A stretch of 64,000 bases of DNA from Nitrospirota bacterium (lineage in GTDB: Bacteria; Nitrospirota; Nitrospiria; Nitrospirales; Nitrospiraceae). The notes under the pieces are model-generated. The model searched no databases. It saw only the letters and a program-made list of their open reading frames with translations, and was not told the DNA's origin. Where the stretch lies: the NCBI GenBank assembly GCA_030682135.1, contig JAUXQT010000005.1:116585-180584 (forward strand). The letters are read 5' to 3'. Position 1 is the first letter of the stretch. Each line of letters opens with the position of its first letter. This document shows positions 1-9,341 of the stretch, piece by piece. A program made the translations under genes and the position numbers.

Positions 1-430
1 CGATCGATCCGGTAATCGTCCCGGTCGTGTCGGCGAGAAAGCCCCGCAATTTAAAACCGCTGGGATCGACGACATTGTTATCCTTATCCAACCGGAACGT
101 CCCCGCGCGACTGTAGAAGGTGCCGCCCTGGGCATCCTGCACAATGAAGAAGCCGTTGCCGTCGATCGCCATATCGAGCACATTGGCCGACGTGGCCAAG
201 GACCCCTGTGAGAAGTTGCCTTGCACCGACGTCAGCGCGACACCGATGCCGGTCTGGACGGAGCCGGATCCGCCCGATATCGACGAACTGATCAGATCGG
301 CAAAGGTCGCTTTGCTCGATTTGAATCCGACCGTTTGCATATTGGCGATGTTATTTCCGATCACCGACAAGGCGGTGCCGTTCGCATTGAGTCCGCTGAC
401 ACCGGCGAAGAGTGAGGACAAAAGACCCAT
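1..430 (-). CDS. flgE: Flagellar hook protein FlgE, N-terminal part (cut by window edge)
   Basis: The visible 143 residues are the N-terminus of an FlgE hook protein. They open with the flagellar rod/hook signature: a hydrophobic start, then GNNIAN and GFKSSKATF, typical of the D0/D1 coiled-coil region. A later segment, GNGFFIVQD, is shared by hook and rod proteins. FlgE polymerises into the flexible hook outside the outer membrane after export by the flagellar type III machinery. The ATG at 428-430 has a strong AAGGAGGG ribosome site upstream. It is the last visible gene of the flagellar run, 61 bases after flgD, which encodes the hook cap. The C-terminal part lies outside the window. Confidence 0.95.
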   Translation of the reverse strand, partial: MGLLSSLFAGVSGLNANGTALSVIGNNIANMQTVGFKSSKATFADLISSSISGGSGSVQTGIGVALTSVQGNFSQGSLATSANVLDMAIDGNGFFIVQDAQGGTFYSRAGTFRLDKDNNVVDPSGFKLRGFLADTTGTITGSI

Positions 431-491
431 GGTTTACTCCCTCCTTCTGAATTCTATGACAATGAAATGACAACAGCCTATTTCAGACATC

Positions 492-1157
492 TCAACGAAA
501 CTCGATGACGGCGCTTGGATCGATCGTATTCTCGCCCGCGGCCAATCTCGGTTGACCTTCGACCACCCGGATGCCGGAAACGGTTAAACGCGAGGTCGCC
601 GTAATCGGCACCGGTTGATTCTGGCTATTTCTGGCCGCCACCGAATAGGTATAGGTCCCTGGCGGCATCAGCGTGCCGTTCCCATCTCGCCCGTCCCATA
701 CGACATGCTGCTCTCCGGCGCTCTGCGATCCGAGATCGAGTGTCCGGATGGTCTGATTGCTCGCATTCAGGATAGATGCCCGAACCGATACCGCATCTTC
801 GTTCAGGTTGTAGTCGAGCGGCGCAGGCCCCGAACCCAATGGGATGATCGCGCCCTCGACACGCACATCCCTGCCAATCAGCGGCAACAAGGAATACTGC
901 AGACTCGAATTCTGCGCGTCGAGAACCTTTCCAAGGAGGGTCGATTGATTGGAGCTCTGTTCCAGTTGACTGAACTGCGCTAATTCCGCCACAAACGACG
1001 AGCTGTCCATCGGTTTCAATGGGTCCTGGTTCTTCAGCTGTGTCACCAGGAGATTGAGGAAGTCGTTCTTCCCCAGTTCAGCCTGTTTCAACGATGCCGG
1101 CGTCGGATTGGCCGCAGATGCGATCGTCGATGATGTGGCTCCGTTGATAGTGGCCAT
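492..1157 (-). CDS. flgD: Flagellar hook assembly (hook cap) protein FlgD
   Basis: FlgD caps the growing hook and directs FlgE polymerisation. The 221-residue product has the conserved N-terminal block (KNDFLNLLVTQLKNQDPLKP, about residues 30-50), followed by FVAELAQFSQLEQ. The C-terminal half is the FlgD Ig/tudor-like region with VWDGRDGNG and PPGTYTY. An ATG 147 bases upstream of mine is in frame, but the start at 1155-1157 (MATING) has AAGGAG at good spacing and matches the usual N-terminus, so I prefer it. The gene sits between fliK and flgE, the standard order. Confidence 0.95.
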   Translation of the reverse strand: MATINGATSSTIASAANPTPASLKQAELGKNDFLNLLVTQLKNQDPLKPMDSSSFVAELAQFSQLEQSSNQSTLLGKVLDAQNSSLQYSLLPLIGRDVRVEGAIIPLGSGPAPLDYNLNEDAVSVRASILNASNQTIRTLDLGSQSAGEQHVVWDGRDGNGTLMPPGTYTYSVAARNSQNQPVPITATSRLTVSGIRVVEGQPRLAAGENTIDPSAVIEFR

Positions 1158-1180
1158 GATGCGTCTCCTTCGTTCACGCG

Positions 1181-3013
1181 TTATGCAAAATAGCTGAGGA
1201 TGCCGGTTCGCGGTGCCGAGGGAACCGGCGCATCCTGAGGAGGATCCTGCGACCGGGACTCTCGCCGCTGCTGGGACGGGCCTTGATGAGCCTGCGACTG
1301 CCAATCCTGCCCGGATTGGTTCGTGCGATCCTGATCGACATGCACCTGGAAACGCCCTAAATCCAACCCGGCAGTCGATAACTGGCTGCTCAATTGTTCC
1401 TGTTGACCGGTAAGCATCTGTCCCAGTTCGGCACGATCGGTCGACATATGTGTATGAATCGTGTGGTCGGATAAGACGACACGGACACGAAGCTGACCGA
1501 AGTCGGCGGGAGACAGATCGAACTGCACGGCCTGTGTCCGTGGAACAGGCACCGGCTCCGCATCGGGGCTCAATGGATTGGTCTGAGGTGGCACAGGAAC
1601 GGAGGATGCCGGCACAGAGCGAATGTTCGGCGGAGTGCCTCCTTGCCCCTGCTGATACGACGAATATTGCGTTCCCCCTTCAACTGGTTCACTCGCCCTT
1701 GGCTGTGGGACAGGCGACGAGACCTCCGCCGACTGAAGGTCGATATGAGACAACCACTTCAGCCCCTCATCCTTCTTCTGTCCGCCTGCTCCTGGATTGA
1801 AGCCCTGTTCCTCAGCCGGCATGCGCTCCGCTGCGGCTGCTTGCGCCACCGAAGAGGTGGCCTCGCGATGTTGTTGCCGGAGCGACAACTCCCCCTTCCC
1901 TGCAATCTGTTGTTCCGGTAACCAATCGGACTCTGCAGCAACCTCTTCACCCTTCTGACCAGGCTGCAGCGTCGTCATCGTCGCGGTCTGCTGAGCGACC
2001 TCTTGACCTTGTGCAGTCATTGGCTCTGACGGAACGGTAGTTTGAGAAACTTCTCTCTCATGCTGTTCCTTAATGGGGAAGCCCCGATCGAGAGTAGGGC
2101 TCTCAGATTTCTGGACCTGCTGAGTGGTGAGCGGCATACCCATGTCCGATGGTTCAGCAGACGTTGCAGGCCTATCAGGTTTCTCATTGTCCGTCCGAGC
2201 CTCTGCTGTCGACGGAGACACCTTGGCAATGATGTCACCGGTAGCAGAATCTTTAGTCTGAACGGCAGGATCCTCGGTCCGGTTTGTGGAAGAAACCAGT
2301 CCCAAGCCCTCCTCTGTCGGCTGAGTGGCCGGTTGGCTCATCAACGATTCGGATACGACCGAGTGCCCCTCAACGGTAGCCGTTGGGAGATCCGACCCAA
2401 GGACGACCGGCGTCGTATCGACCTGGGAGGGTGTAGCCACCAGCGTAGCTCCGACCAACGAAATCAGCAGGGGACCAGCGCTAGACATGGTCGAGGACGC
2501 ACTGTCATCAGTCTCAGACTGCGCGGTCTGAGACTCGGTGTCCGTACGAGAAGCCGTCTCTTGTTGTGGGGCCATCGACAGATCGGACATCCCTGCGGAG
2601 GAGCGATCGTCGGTCTCAGTCTGAGGAAGACGAGATTCTGTGTTATCGCTGTCTGTGGAGGCTGTCGCCTTCTGCATCTGGCTCCGGTGAATCACCGGGG
2701 TCGTACTGGAAGATCGATTCTCACGCTCTGACTGAGAGGCACGTAGCTTTGGCCCACGACTGCCATCGGCCTTGGATGACTGACCACGCTGCGTGGACGG
2801 CATGGTGCCGGATGACCGACTTTCTCGCTCAGCCTGAGAGGCGCGCGACTTCGCCTCTCTCCTGGCTTCGACCCGCTGCGACGCGGCCTGCAAGACCGAA
2901 GAGAATCCCCTCTCGTGAGAAGCCGCGCCAACCGAGTTTCCAGCGGCGAATGGCTGGAGATCTCCGCTCGCCGGTGCGGTGCCGACTTGTGGGCTGAGTT
3001 GTTGAAAGTCCAT
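1181..3013 (-). CDS. fliK: Flagellar hook-length control protein FliK
   Basis: FliK measures hook length and switches the export apparatus from hook to filament substrates. The C-terminal domain (about residues 490-570) is recognisable: VQFDLSPADFGQLRVRVVL, then a run with QLSSQLSTAGLDLGRFQVHV. The N-terminal two thirds are low-complexity, rich in Ser, Thr, Gln and Glu, as expected for the secreted ruler portion. Residues 57-176 contain about four degenerate copies of a roughly 35-residue unit of the type RASQxExxxRSSxTM. At 610 residues it is longer than the enteric protein. Start chosen at 3013; a GAGGA box lies close upstream. Confidence 0.9.
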   Translation of the reverse strand: MDFQQLSPQVGTAPASGDLQPFAAGNSVGAASHERGFSSVLQAASQRVEARREAKSRASQAERESRSSGTMPSTQRGQSSKADGSRGPKLRASQSERENRSSSTTPVIHRSQMQKATASTDSDNTESRLPQTETDDRSSAGMSDLSMAPQQETASRTDTESQTAQSETDDSASSTMSSAGPLLISLVGATLVATPSQVDTTPVVLGSDLPTATVEGHSVVSESLMSQPATQPTEEGLGLVSSTNRTEDPAVQTKDSATGDIIAKVSPSTAEARTDNEKPDRPATSAEPSDMGMPLTTQQVQKSESPTLDRGFPIKEQHEREVSQTTVPSEPMTAQGQEVAQQTATMTTLQPGQKGEEVAAESDWLPEQQIAGKGELSLRQQHREATSSVAQAAAAERMPAEEQGFNPGAGGQKKDEGLKWLSHIDLQSAEVSSPVPQPRASEPVEGGTQYSSYQQGQGGTPPNIRSVPASSVPVPPQTNPLSPDAEPVPVPRTQAVQFDLSPADFGQLRVRVVLSDHTIHTHMSTDRAELGQMLTGQQEQLSSQLSTAGLDLGRFQVHVDQDRTNQSGQDWQSQAHQGPSQQRRESRSQDPPQDAPVPSAPRTGILSYFA

Positions 3014-3214
3014 AGGTCCTCGTTGTCCTTATGGGTAATGGGGGCACATTGTCGATTGTGGATCTTTCAAGGCTCATGCCAGACAGAATGGCGAGACATC
3101 TCTCAATTGGCGTGCGCTTTCAGGCAATCAATGCGGCAAGAAACACGATGGAGGGAAAAAGATGCCGGACGATGGGGTAAAGAATACCGGGAGCAAACAG
3201 AAGGCAAAAGCCGG

Positions 3215-3985
3215 TCAGGGGTTGGAGAGCAATTGTTCGGTGAGTTTTGCGGCGCGGTCCACTTTCACCTGCGCGAGGATCGATCCGGCAGTCTTGCCTT
3301 TCACCAGCCGGAGAATCTCCAGGGCCTTTCGATCCGGCATCTTTTCAAGACGTGCGGCAGCTTCTTCGGCGGGCATACTTTCATAGATCTTCGTCAACTG
3401 TGCGTATCGTTGACTGTGTTCATCGGCCGCTTGTTTCTTCTGCGCCGCGCTCTGCCCTGCAGCCGCCTTTTCTTGTTGTTCCTTCGCGCGGAGGCGGCGC
3501 TGTTCTGCCGCTTCGACTTTGCTCAAGATCTGCTCAATTTCAGCCCTGAGATTGGTCAGCCGATCTTCCGATGTCCGGACCGTTTTCTCACGGCGCTCTA
3601 AATCATCTTGCCGCTGTTGGAACATCGCCACCACTTCCTCCGGCAGATTGATCGCGGGGCCTTGCGTTTGTGGCGCCTCTGCCGGTGAGGACTCAGCCGG
3701 CTCGGACTTGGCCTCTTCTATCGGCTTGGAACCCGAAGGCAGCTTTCCGGGAGCGCTCCCCTTCGGAAGCGCCTTGCGGATGGCAGTAGGAGGCGTTGCA
3801 GGAGCGGACGAAGCATCGTTGAGCTGCACGACCGTCCAGCACAACACCATGATCACACCCAGCATAATGGCGACAGACCGGATCTGCCTCCCCCACCCCA
3901 GGCGAGGACGACGAGGTTCTTCCGCATGAGTGCGTGAGAGGGTAATCCGGTCTCGTTGCTGGTCCATCCGATATTGGCTCATCAT
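3215..3985 (-). CDS. MotE-like flagellar protein (MgtE_N-type domain)
   Basis: The 256-residue protein has one membrane segment near residues 36-52 (VAIMLGVIMVLCWTVV), a Pro/Ala/Glu-rich linker, a long coiled coil (about 120-195) and a C-terminal MgtE-N-like helical domain. That domain includes IYESMPAEEAAARLEKM and ALEILRLVKGKTAGSILAQV. This layout matches the MotE family, which helps the MotA/B stator in some bacteria and is often encoded beside fliJ. Its start overlaps the fliJ stop as ATGA, so translation is probably coupled. A second ATG directly follows the first. The role is inferred from family resemblance and position. Confidence 0.75.
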   Translation of the reverse strand: MMSQYRMDQQRDRITLSRTHAEEPRRPRLGWGRQIRSVAIMLGVIMVLCWTVVQLNDASSAPATPPTAIRKALPKGSAPGKLPSGSKPIEEAKSEPAESSPAEAPQTQGPAINLPEEVVAMFQQRQDDLERREKTVRTSEDRLTNLRAEIEQILSKVEAAEQRRLRAKEQQEKAAAGQSAAQKKQAADEHSQRYAQLTKIYESMPAEEAAARLEKMPDRKALEILRLVKGKTAGSILAQVKVDRAAKLTEQLLSNP

Positions 3986-4422
3986 GGTGTATGCGAGTTC
4001 GTCACTCCACTCGTACGGCGCGCGGATTCATCCATTTGCAGTTGCTCGGCACGGTACTGAATCACTCGCTGCTGCTGGCGGAGCCGTTCAGCGAGACGGT
4101 CGAGAGTCCGGCGCTCCTGCATCGCCATCTGCAATTCCTGCTGCTTCTGATGCCATTCTTCACGGCACCGGCATTCAGCCTGCCAGGCTTGCGTGAGCAA
4201 GTCGGCTTCCGCATCACAGGTGACCTGCCATTCAAGAAACTCTTCCAACGCGATCCCGCTACTGGCCTTGGCCATATACCGCTCAGCCGTCATCCGCGCC
4301 TGTGCGTCGAGGGCCTGGCAGGCGGATTCAGCGTCCTGAAGATTCTGGCGAGCGTGAAGCAGGTCCATACGCAACAGGTCTTCCACTTGTGCACGATAAC
4401 GCCGTACCGCGTCGAGTTTCAT
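3982..4422 (-). CDS. fliJ: Flagellar export chaperone FliJ
   Basis: This 146-residue, almost wholly helical coiled-coil protein begins MKLDAVRRYRAQVEDLLRMD, the usual FliJ opening. FliJ is a stalk-like cytoplasmic component of the flagellar export ATPase complex and interacts with FliI and FlhA. It overlaps fliI by ATGA upstream and the MotE-like gene by ATGA downstream, so the three are tightly coupled. Sequence conservation in FliJ is low, so position directly after fliI carries much of the weight. Confidence 0.85.
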   Translation of the reverse strand: MKLDAVRRYRAQVEDLLRMDLLHARQNLQDAESACQALDAQARMTAERYMAKASSGIALEEFLEWQVTCDAEADLLTQAWQAECRCREEWHQKQQELQMAMQERRTLDRLAERLRQQQRVIQYRAEQLQMDESARRTSGVTNSHTP

Positions 4423-5729
4423 GCGGTGCTCTTCATCAGCGCGAGTAAGTCCTGAACCGATGCCCCAAGATCGGCCGGTTGCTCGATCTCCTGACGAAGA
4501 AAGGCATTGATCCCATCTTGTGCGGATACGGCCCGGTCCAGCGCCTTGTTCGTCCCCGCCTTATAGGCACCCAATAGAATGAGATCTTCCGATTGTTGAT
4601 AGCGGGCCATGAGTTCGACCATGGACCGGGCGGCCGAATAATGCTCGCGCCCCACGATGTCCTTCATCACACGGCTCGTGCTATTGAGCAGATCGATCGC
4701 AGGAAAATGGTTCCGCGCGGCCATCTGCCGTGAAAGCACGATATGTCCATCGAGGATCGATCGCACGGTTTCGGCGATAGGATCGGATACTTCGTCTCCG
4801 TCCATCAGTACCGTATAGAGCCCGGTGATCGTGCCGGACCCTGGCCCGGTCCCGACCCGTTCCAGGAGCTTTGGAAGAAATGTAAAAACCGACGGCGTAT
4901 ACCCCTTTGTGGTCGGCGGTTCGCCGATGGCAAGCCCTACTTCACGCTGGCTATGGGCTAAGCGGGTCAGCGAGTCCATCATCAAGAGGACCTGCTTTCC
5001 ACAATCGCGAAAATATTCCGCAATCGCCGTCGCGATCAATGCGCCCCGCAGCCGCACCAGCGGAGGCTGATCCGACGTGGCTACAATGACGACCGACCGC
5101 TGGAGCGCGGCCGGTGTGAGATCCCGTTCGAGGAATTCGTTCACTTCTCGGCCTCGCTCACCGATCAGCGCAATGACATTCACGTCTGCTCTGGTGTAGC
5201 GGCTCATCATGCCAAGCAAGACGCTCTTGCCCACGCCTGCACTGGCAAAGATCCCGATCTTTTGCCCCAGGCCACATGTGAGACAGGCATTGATTGCCCG
5301 GACACCGAGGTCGAGCGGTTTGGTAATACGCGCACGCTGGAGCGGGTTGAGGGGGGCCGCATGGAGCGGATATTGGCGCTCGGCCACCAACGGACCCTTG
5401 CCATCGAGTGGTTCGCCAAGCCCATCCAGCACTCGACCGAGCAGTTGCGGACCGACCGGTACCGACGCACAATGCCCTTTCATCAAGAGCCGGCTCCCGG
5501 GGCCGATCCCTCGCATCTCCCCGAGCGGCATCAGGAGGACACGGTCACCGCGAAATCCGACGACCTCGGCGAGCACGGCCCCTTCTCCGTCCTCGCGAGT
5601 GACCTCGCAAAGTTCACCAACCGAAGTCATAGGGCCATAACCCTCGATCACAATTCCGACCGCCTGGGCCACACGGCCGGAGACGGCAAGAGGATCTGTC
5701 CGTTCAATCAGTTCAGCGAGATCCACCAC
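4419..5729 (-). CDS. fliI: Flagellum-specific export ATPase FliI
   Basis: This is a 436-residue RecA-fold ATPase of the F1-beta/FliI/YscN family that energises flagellar protein export at the inner membrane. The Walker A motif SAGVGKS is at about 163-169, GERGREV at 190-196 and Walker B (LLMMDS) at about 248-253. The family-specific FTFLPKLLERVGTGPGSGTITG stretch follows. The start codon at 5727-5729 is GTG, with a second GTG immediately after. It overlaps the upstream receiver-FliH gene by 17 bases and fliJ by 4. Confidence 0.96.
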   Translation of the reverse strand: MVDLAELIERTDPLAVSGRVAQAVGIVIEGYGPMTSVGELCEVTREDGEGAVLAEVVGFRGDRVLLMPLGEMRGIGPGSRLLMKGHCASVPVGPQLLGRVLDGLGEPLDGKGPLVAERQYPLHAAPLNPLQRARITKPLDLGVRAINACLTCGLGQKIGIFASAGVGKSVLLGMMSRYTRADVNVIALIGERGREVNEFLERDLTPAALQRSVVIVATSDQPPLVRLRGALIATAIAEYFRDCGKQVLLMMDSLTRLAHSQREVGLAIGEPPTTKGYTPSVFTFLPKLLERVGTGPGSGTITGLYTVLMDGDEVSDPIAETVRSILDGHIVLSRQMAARNHFPAIDLLNSTSRVMKDIVGREHYSAARSMVELMARYQQSEDLILLGAYKAGTNKALDRAVSAQDGINAFLRQEIEQPADLGASVQDLLALMKSTA

Positions 5730-6762
5730 GCCCCCGTTTCTGTAACACTTCTCCGAGCCGCAGCAACTGCGCGTCCAGGGAGGCGTCGACTAATCGATTC
5801 GTCGTGGCCACCACACAACTACCTCGTGAAAGCGAGGCATCGCCTTCAATATGCAGCACCAATGCCGTCTCTCGATCGCGACTCAGCTCAGGCCTCGCCG
5901 CTTCAAGAACCGACACATCGGACGGGTGGGTACGAACCGTCACGACGCCTGATTCACGAATGGTCGCCAAGGCGGCTTTCAACTGCGCCGTCACAACATC
6001 CTGATGCTCGGCAATCGTGCCTCGTAAGATGCGTGCAGCCAGACTGAAGGCCAAGGCAGCCACATCGTCCTCCATCGTACTGCTGAACGATCTCCAGACT
6101 TCCTCCAACTGCTGCACGGCATTGGCGAACAGCGTCTGCTCTTGCCGGTGCGAGGCGTCGCCACGTACCGCGGCTCGGCGTTCGCCTTCAGCAATCCCCC
6201 GGTCGTAATCGGACGGGCCGCTAGTCGTGACGAACTGATGGCCGGTCCCGAAATCGATCAATGAGGGATTCTCCAACCGCACGCCGCCCTCACGCACCAC
6301 CGCCTGTTTCAATACGGCATTTTCTACCCGCAGGCGATAGAGCTCGAGAAGTCGTTTCACCGTCAGGAGCACCATGTCGCACTCGAAGGGTTTCATCAGA
6401 AATTCAGTTGCACCGGCCTTCATCGCTTGAACGGCAAGATCGACTGTGGCATATCCCGTCATCACCACCCCGATCATGCGCGGATCGATCTTCGCGGCCT
6501 GCTGGAGCAGGGATAGGCCATCCTGGTCGGGCAATTTAATGTCGGTGATCATCAGCGAAGCCGGTGCGATCTTGAGCGCCGCGAGCGCTTCCCGCGCCGA
6601 CCCGACCGCACGGATGCGGTACCCATCCGATTGGAGCAATACGGTCAATAACTTCTGGATCGACAGCTCATCGTCGACGATCAAGATGGACGTGTCACGC
6701 TGCCAGGTGGCACGCGGCGCAGGCTGCGACAGGGTGGATTCCATACTCAGAGGGCTCGCCAT
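5713..6762 (-). CDS. fliH: Receiver domain fused to FliH-like export ATPase regulator
   Basis: The 349-residue protein occupies the fliH position between fliG and fliI but carries an extra N-terminal receiver domain. Residues about 25-140 form a complete REC domain: acidic pair D30-D31, phospho-acceptor D74 in ITDIKLPDQDG, T102 in MTGYA and K124 in FLMKPFE. A linker of about 40 residues follows. The C-terminal 165 residues resemble FliH/YscL: YDRGIAEGERRA (about 186-197), a helical stretch ending AFSLAARILRG, THPSDVSVL (278-286), and SRGSCVVATTNRLVDASLD (312-330). FliH normally binds and restrains FliI. The start ATG directly abuts the fliG stop TAA; an alternative ATG lies 18 bases in. There is no frameshift at the domain junction, so the fusion is real in this sequence. 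Confidence 0.85.
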   Translation of the reverse strand: MASPLSMESTLSQPAPRATWQRDTSILIVDDELSIQKLLTVLLQSDGYRIRAVGSAREALAALKIAPASLMITDIKLPDQDGLSLLQQAAKIDPRMIGVVMTGYATVDLAVQAMKAGATEFLMKPFECDMVLLTVKRLLELYRLRVENAVLKQAVVREGGVRLENPSLIDFGTGHQFVTTSGPSDYDRGIAEGERRAAVRGDASHRQEQTLFANAVQQLEEVWRSFSSTMEDDVAALAFSLAARILRGTIAEHQDVVTAQLKAALATIRESGVVTVRTHPSDVSVLEAARPELSRDRETALVLHIEGDASLSRGSCVVATTNRLVDASLDAQLLRLGEVLQKRGRGGSR

Positions 6763-7755
6763 TTACACCAACGCCTCCCCAGCGCCTGAGATCACAATGC
6801 GGCCTTCTTCTTCCAACTTCCGGCAAACTTTTAGGATATTCTGTTGTGCCCTCTCCACATCCGCCACCTTCACCGGTCCTCGAGCCTCCATATCCTCTTT
6901 TAGCATTTCGGACGCACGGCTCGACATGTTCTTCAGGAACTTCTCCTTCACGTCCGGACTGGCCCCACGAAGCGCGACAGGAAGATCTTCCTTGCTGACT
7001 TCTTTCATCAGTTCTTGCATCCCGCGATCGTCGAGTTTAATCAGATCGTCGAACACGAACATCAAGGCGCGAATGGCATCGGCCAGGGCCTGGTTCCGCT
7101 CGGCGATCTTGGCCATGATGCCACCCTCGGTCGCCTTATCCACCCGAGTGAGAATATCCGCGATCACCTTTGATCCACCGATGCTCAGGGATTGGACACC
7201 AGAGCTGGCAATTAGTAGGTCTTGGAGCGCACAGCTCAATTCCTCGAGCACATCCGGCTGTACCTCCTCCATCGTGGCCAACCGATGGGCCACATCCGCC
7301 CGCAGCTCGGCTGGCAAGCCAATGAGCACCTGTCCTGCCTGATCCGGCTCCATATGGGCCATGATGAGAGAGATGGTTTGCGGATGCTCGATCTTGAGCA
7401 TTTGCGACACGGCCTTGGCATCCACCCACTTCAAGGCATCGAGTCCCGGGTAGACCCGGCTATTCATCGATTCAAGCAAACGGGCTGCCTTTTCAGGACC
7501 GAGCGCCTTCGTCAAAATGGTTTTGATGTATTCCTTCCCTTTAAAGGACACTTCTCCAGAGGCGCTCGCTTTCTCAAAGTCCCCCATCACACTCTGCTCT
7601 TCCTCCTGAGAGATATTGGCAGTGTCGTTCATGAACGTGCCCAATTTTCTGATTTCCTTGGGATCAAGGTTCTTCATGACCAGCGCCGCCGCATCTTCAC
7701 CGATCGCTCGCAGGAGTATCGCCGCTTTTTTTTCACCGGTTAATTGCGTGGCCAT
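6763..7755 (-). CDS. fliG: Flagellar motor switch protein FliG
   Basis: FliG is the rotor protein that contacts the stator and forms part of the C ring. The 330-residue product has the N-terminal TGEKKAAILLRAIGEDAAA motif, the middle region with EHPQTISLIMAHMEPDQAGQVL, and the C-terminal torque helix region with FVFDDLIKLDDRGMQELMKEV. Length and domain order are normal. AGGAA lies upstream of the ATG. It is 15 bases downstream of fliF and directly abuts the receiver-FliH gene. Confidence 0.97.
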   Translation of the reverse strand: MATQLTGEKKAAILLRAIGEDAAALVMKNLDPKEIRKLGTFMNDTANISQEEEQSVMGDFEKASASGEVSFKGKEYIKTILTKALGPEKAARLLESMNSRVYPGLDALKWVDAKAVSQMLKIEHPQTISLIMAHMEPDQAGQVLIGLPAELRADVAHRLATMEEVQPDVLEELSCALQDLLIASSGVQSLSIGGSKVIADILTRVDKATEGGIMAKIAERNQALADAIRALMFVFDDLIKLDDRGMQELMKEVSKEDLPVALRGASPDVKEKFLKNMSSRASEMLKEDMEARGPVKVADVERAQQNILKVCRKLEEEGRIVISGAGEALV

Positions 7756-7770
7756 TCTGACGATTCCTCG

Positions 7771-9330
7771 TTACTGATCGGTCTTCAACCATTGTTTGAC
7801 GATGACAGCCGTCGCTTCAGGATTGCTGCGTGCCATATCGATGAGCTGTGAGCGCGGTTTCCCATCCAGCGCCGCTTCGACCTGACTGACCGAAGCAGGC
7901 AATGACGCAGTGGCGCTTTGTTCTAATGCAGTCCCCGTCGATCCCAACATGCCCAGCAGCGGGCGCACGACCATAAACAGAATCAGGAGAAAGAGCAGCC
8001 CGCCGACCCCATACCGGAGATAGGGCAAGAAGGGATTCGTCGCATCGGCTGAGGCCTCGATACCCTGAGTGGACGGCTCTTCAGTCGCGATGTCGAACTG
8101 CACATTCGTCACCTGAACTTGATCCTGGCGCTCAGCCGAATAACCCATCGCTTTTTTCACTATCTCCTCGATGCGCTTCATGTCTTCTTCAGACCGTGCA
8201 ACGTACTTCTTGGCCTGGTCGGCTGCCAGTTTCCCGTCTGCAGAGGCCTTCGCGCCTTCGTAGATGCCGTCCACGAGCACCGCCACAGAGAGCTGCTTAA
8301 TGTTGCCGCTGGATTCCACGATGCGGGACACGGTTCGGCTAATTTCGTAGTTCACCGTCTCGTTTTTGGTCTGATTACTGGTCGAGCTGGTCTGAGGCGG
8401 CTCCTGGTCGGTCCCGGGCGGCACATTCGATTGGACGCCTGGGACGCCACCGGATACACCATTCACGCCATTAGATTTTTCTTGTCCTCGCTGTTCACTC
8501 CGCACAACTTGGCCGTTTGGATCGTACCGCTCTTCCGTCGTTTCGATTTTACGGAAGTCGAGAGTACTCGAGACGCGCACGACCGCTTTATTCTGTCCGA
8601 CGATCCGCTCCAGCATAGATTGGATACGGGTTTCAATGTCCTTCTCCACTGTCCGCTGGTATTCCAATTGCGACCCGGTGAGCCCTGCCGCGTCATCGCT
8701 CCCGGCTGCGGACGAAAGAAGCCGCCCATGGCCATCCACCACAGTGACATCCTTCACTTGGAGCCCCTCAACACTGCTCGACACAAGGTGGACGATGCCG
8801 TTGACTTGCGTTTTGGCGAGCGTCTGTCCATTCCGCAACGACACCACAATTGAGGCACGTGCCCGGTTTTCCTCGGTTCCAAAGAGCCGCCGCTCAGGGG
8901 TTGCTAGATGCACGCGGGCTCGCTCGATCTCCGGCATTTGGGCAATCGTTCGAGCCAATTCGCCTTGCAAGGCGCGGCGATAATTCAGCTTCTGCACGAA
9001 ATCCGACATCCCGATCGACGACCGATCGAAAATCTCAAATCCTACACCGCCCCCGTGCGGAAGCCCCTGGGAGGCCAACTGCAATCGTAATTCGTGCACT
9101 TGCGCGCTAGGAACCAGGATGGTCGTCCCCCCTCCGGTCGTCTCGTACGGCACCTTCGTTTCTTTCAGTTTATCCACAATCCCGGATGCATCCTCAGGGT
9201 TGAGGTTGGTAAATAACACCTGCATGTCTGGTTGTTGTGTCCAGAGGGTCACGGCTATCAATCCGGCGATTGAGCCGGCGAGCGCAACCAGAATGATCAA
9301 GCGTTGATTGATGGAAAACTTTGACAACAT
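7771..9330 (-). CDS. fliF: Flagellar MS-ring protein FliF
   Basis: FliF forms the MS ring in the inner membrane. The 519-residue protein has an N-terminal membrane helix (about 10-30), the YscJ/FliF domain with LNPEDASGIVDKLKETKVPY and YRRALQGELARTI, and a Ser/Gly/Pro-rich middle. A second membrane helix lies near residues 432-452, with the FliG-binding C-terminus ending RSNPEATAVIVKQWL. Length is slightly below that of enteric FliF but within the family range. Confidence 0.97.
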   Translation of the reverse strand: MLSKFSINQRLIILVALAGSIAGLIAVTLWTQQPDMQVLFTNLNPEDASGIVDKLKETKVPYETTGGGTTILVPSAQVHELRLQLASQGLPHGGGVGFEIFDRSSIGMSDFVQKLNYRRALQGELARTIAQMPEIERARVHLATPERRLFGTEENRARASIVVSLRNGQTLAKTQVNGIVHLVSSSVEGLQVKDVTVVDGHGRLLSSAAGSDDAAGLTGSQLEYQRTVEKDIETRIQSMLERIVGQNKAVVRVSSTLDFRKIETTEERYDPNGQVVRSEQRGQEKSNGVNGVSGGVPGVQSNVPPGTDQEPPQTSSTSNQTKNETVNYEISRTVSRIVESSGNIKQLSVAVLVDGIYEGAKASADGKLAADQAKKYVARSEEDMKRIEEIVKKAMGYSAERQDQVQVTNVQFDIATEEPSTQGIEASADATNPFLPYLRYGVGGLLFLLILFMVVRPLLGMLGSTGTALEQSATASLPASVSQVEAALDGKPRSQLIDMARSNPEATAVIVKQWLKTDQ

Positions 9331-9341
9331 AGGGCCCTACT

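Noticed and set aside
492..1304. Longer flgD frame starting at 1304
   Set aside because: The added 49 residues overlap fliK and lack a ribosome site; the start at 1157 has AAGGAG and the conserved N-terminus.
2042..2731. Plus-strand frame of 229 residues across fliK
   Set aside because: It is antisense to a well-supported gene, with shadow-type composition and no motif.
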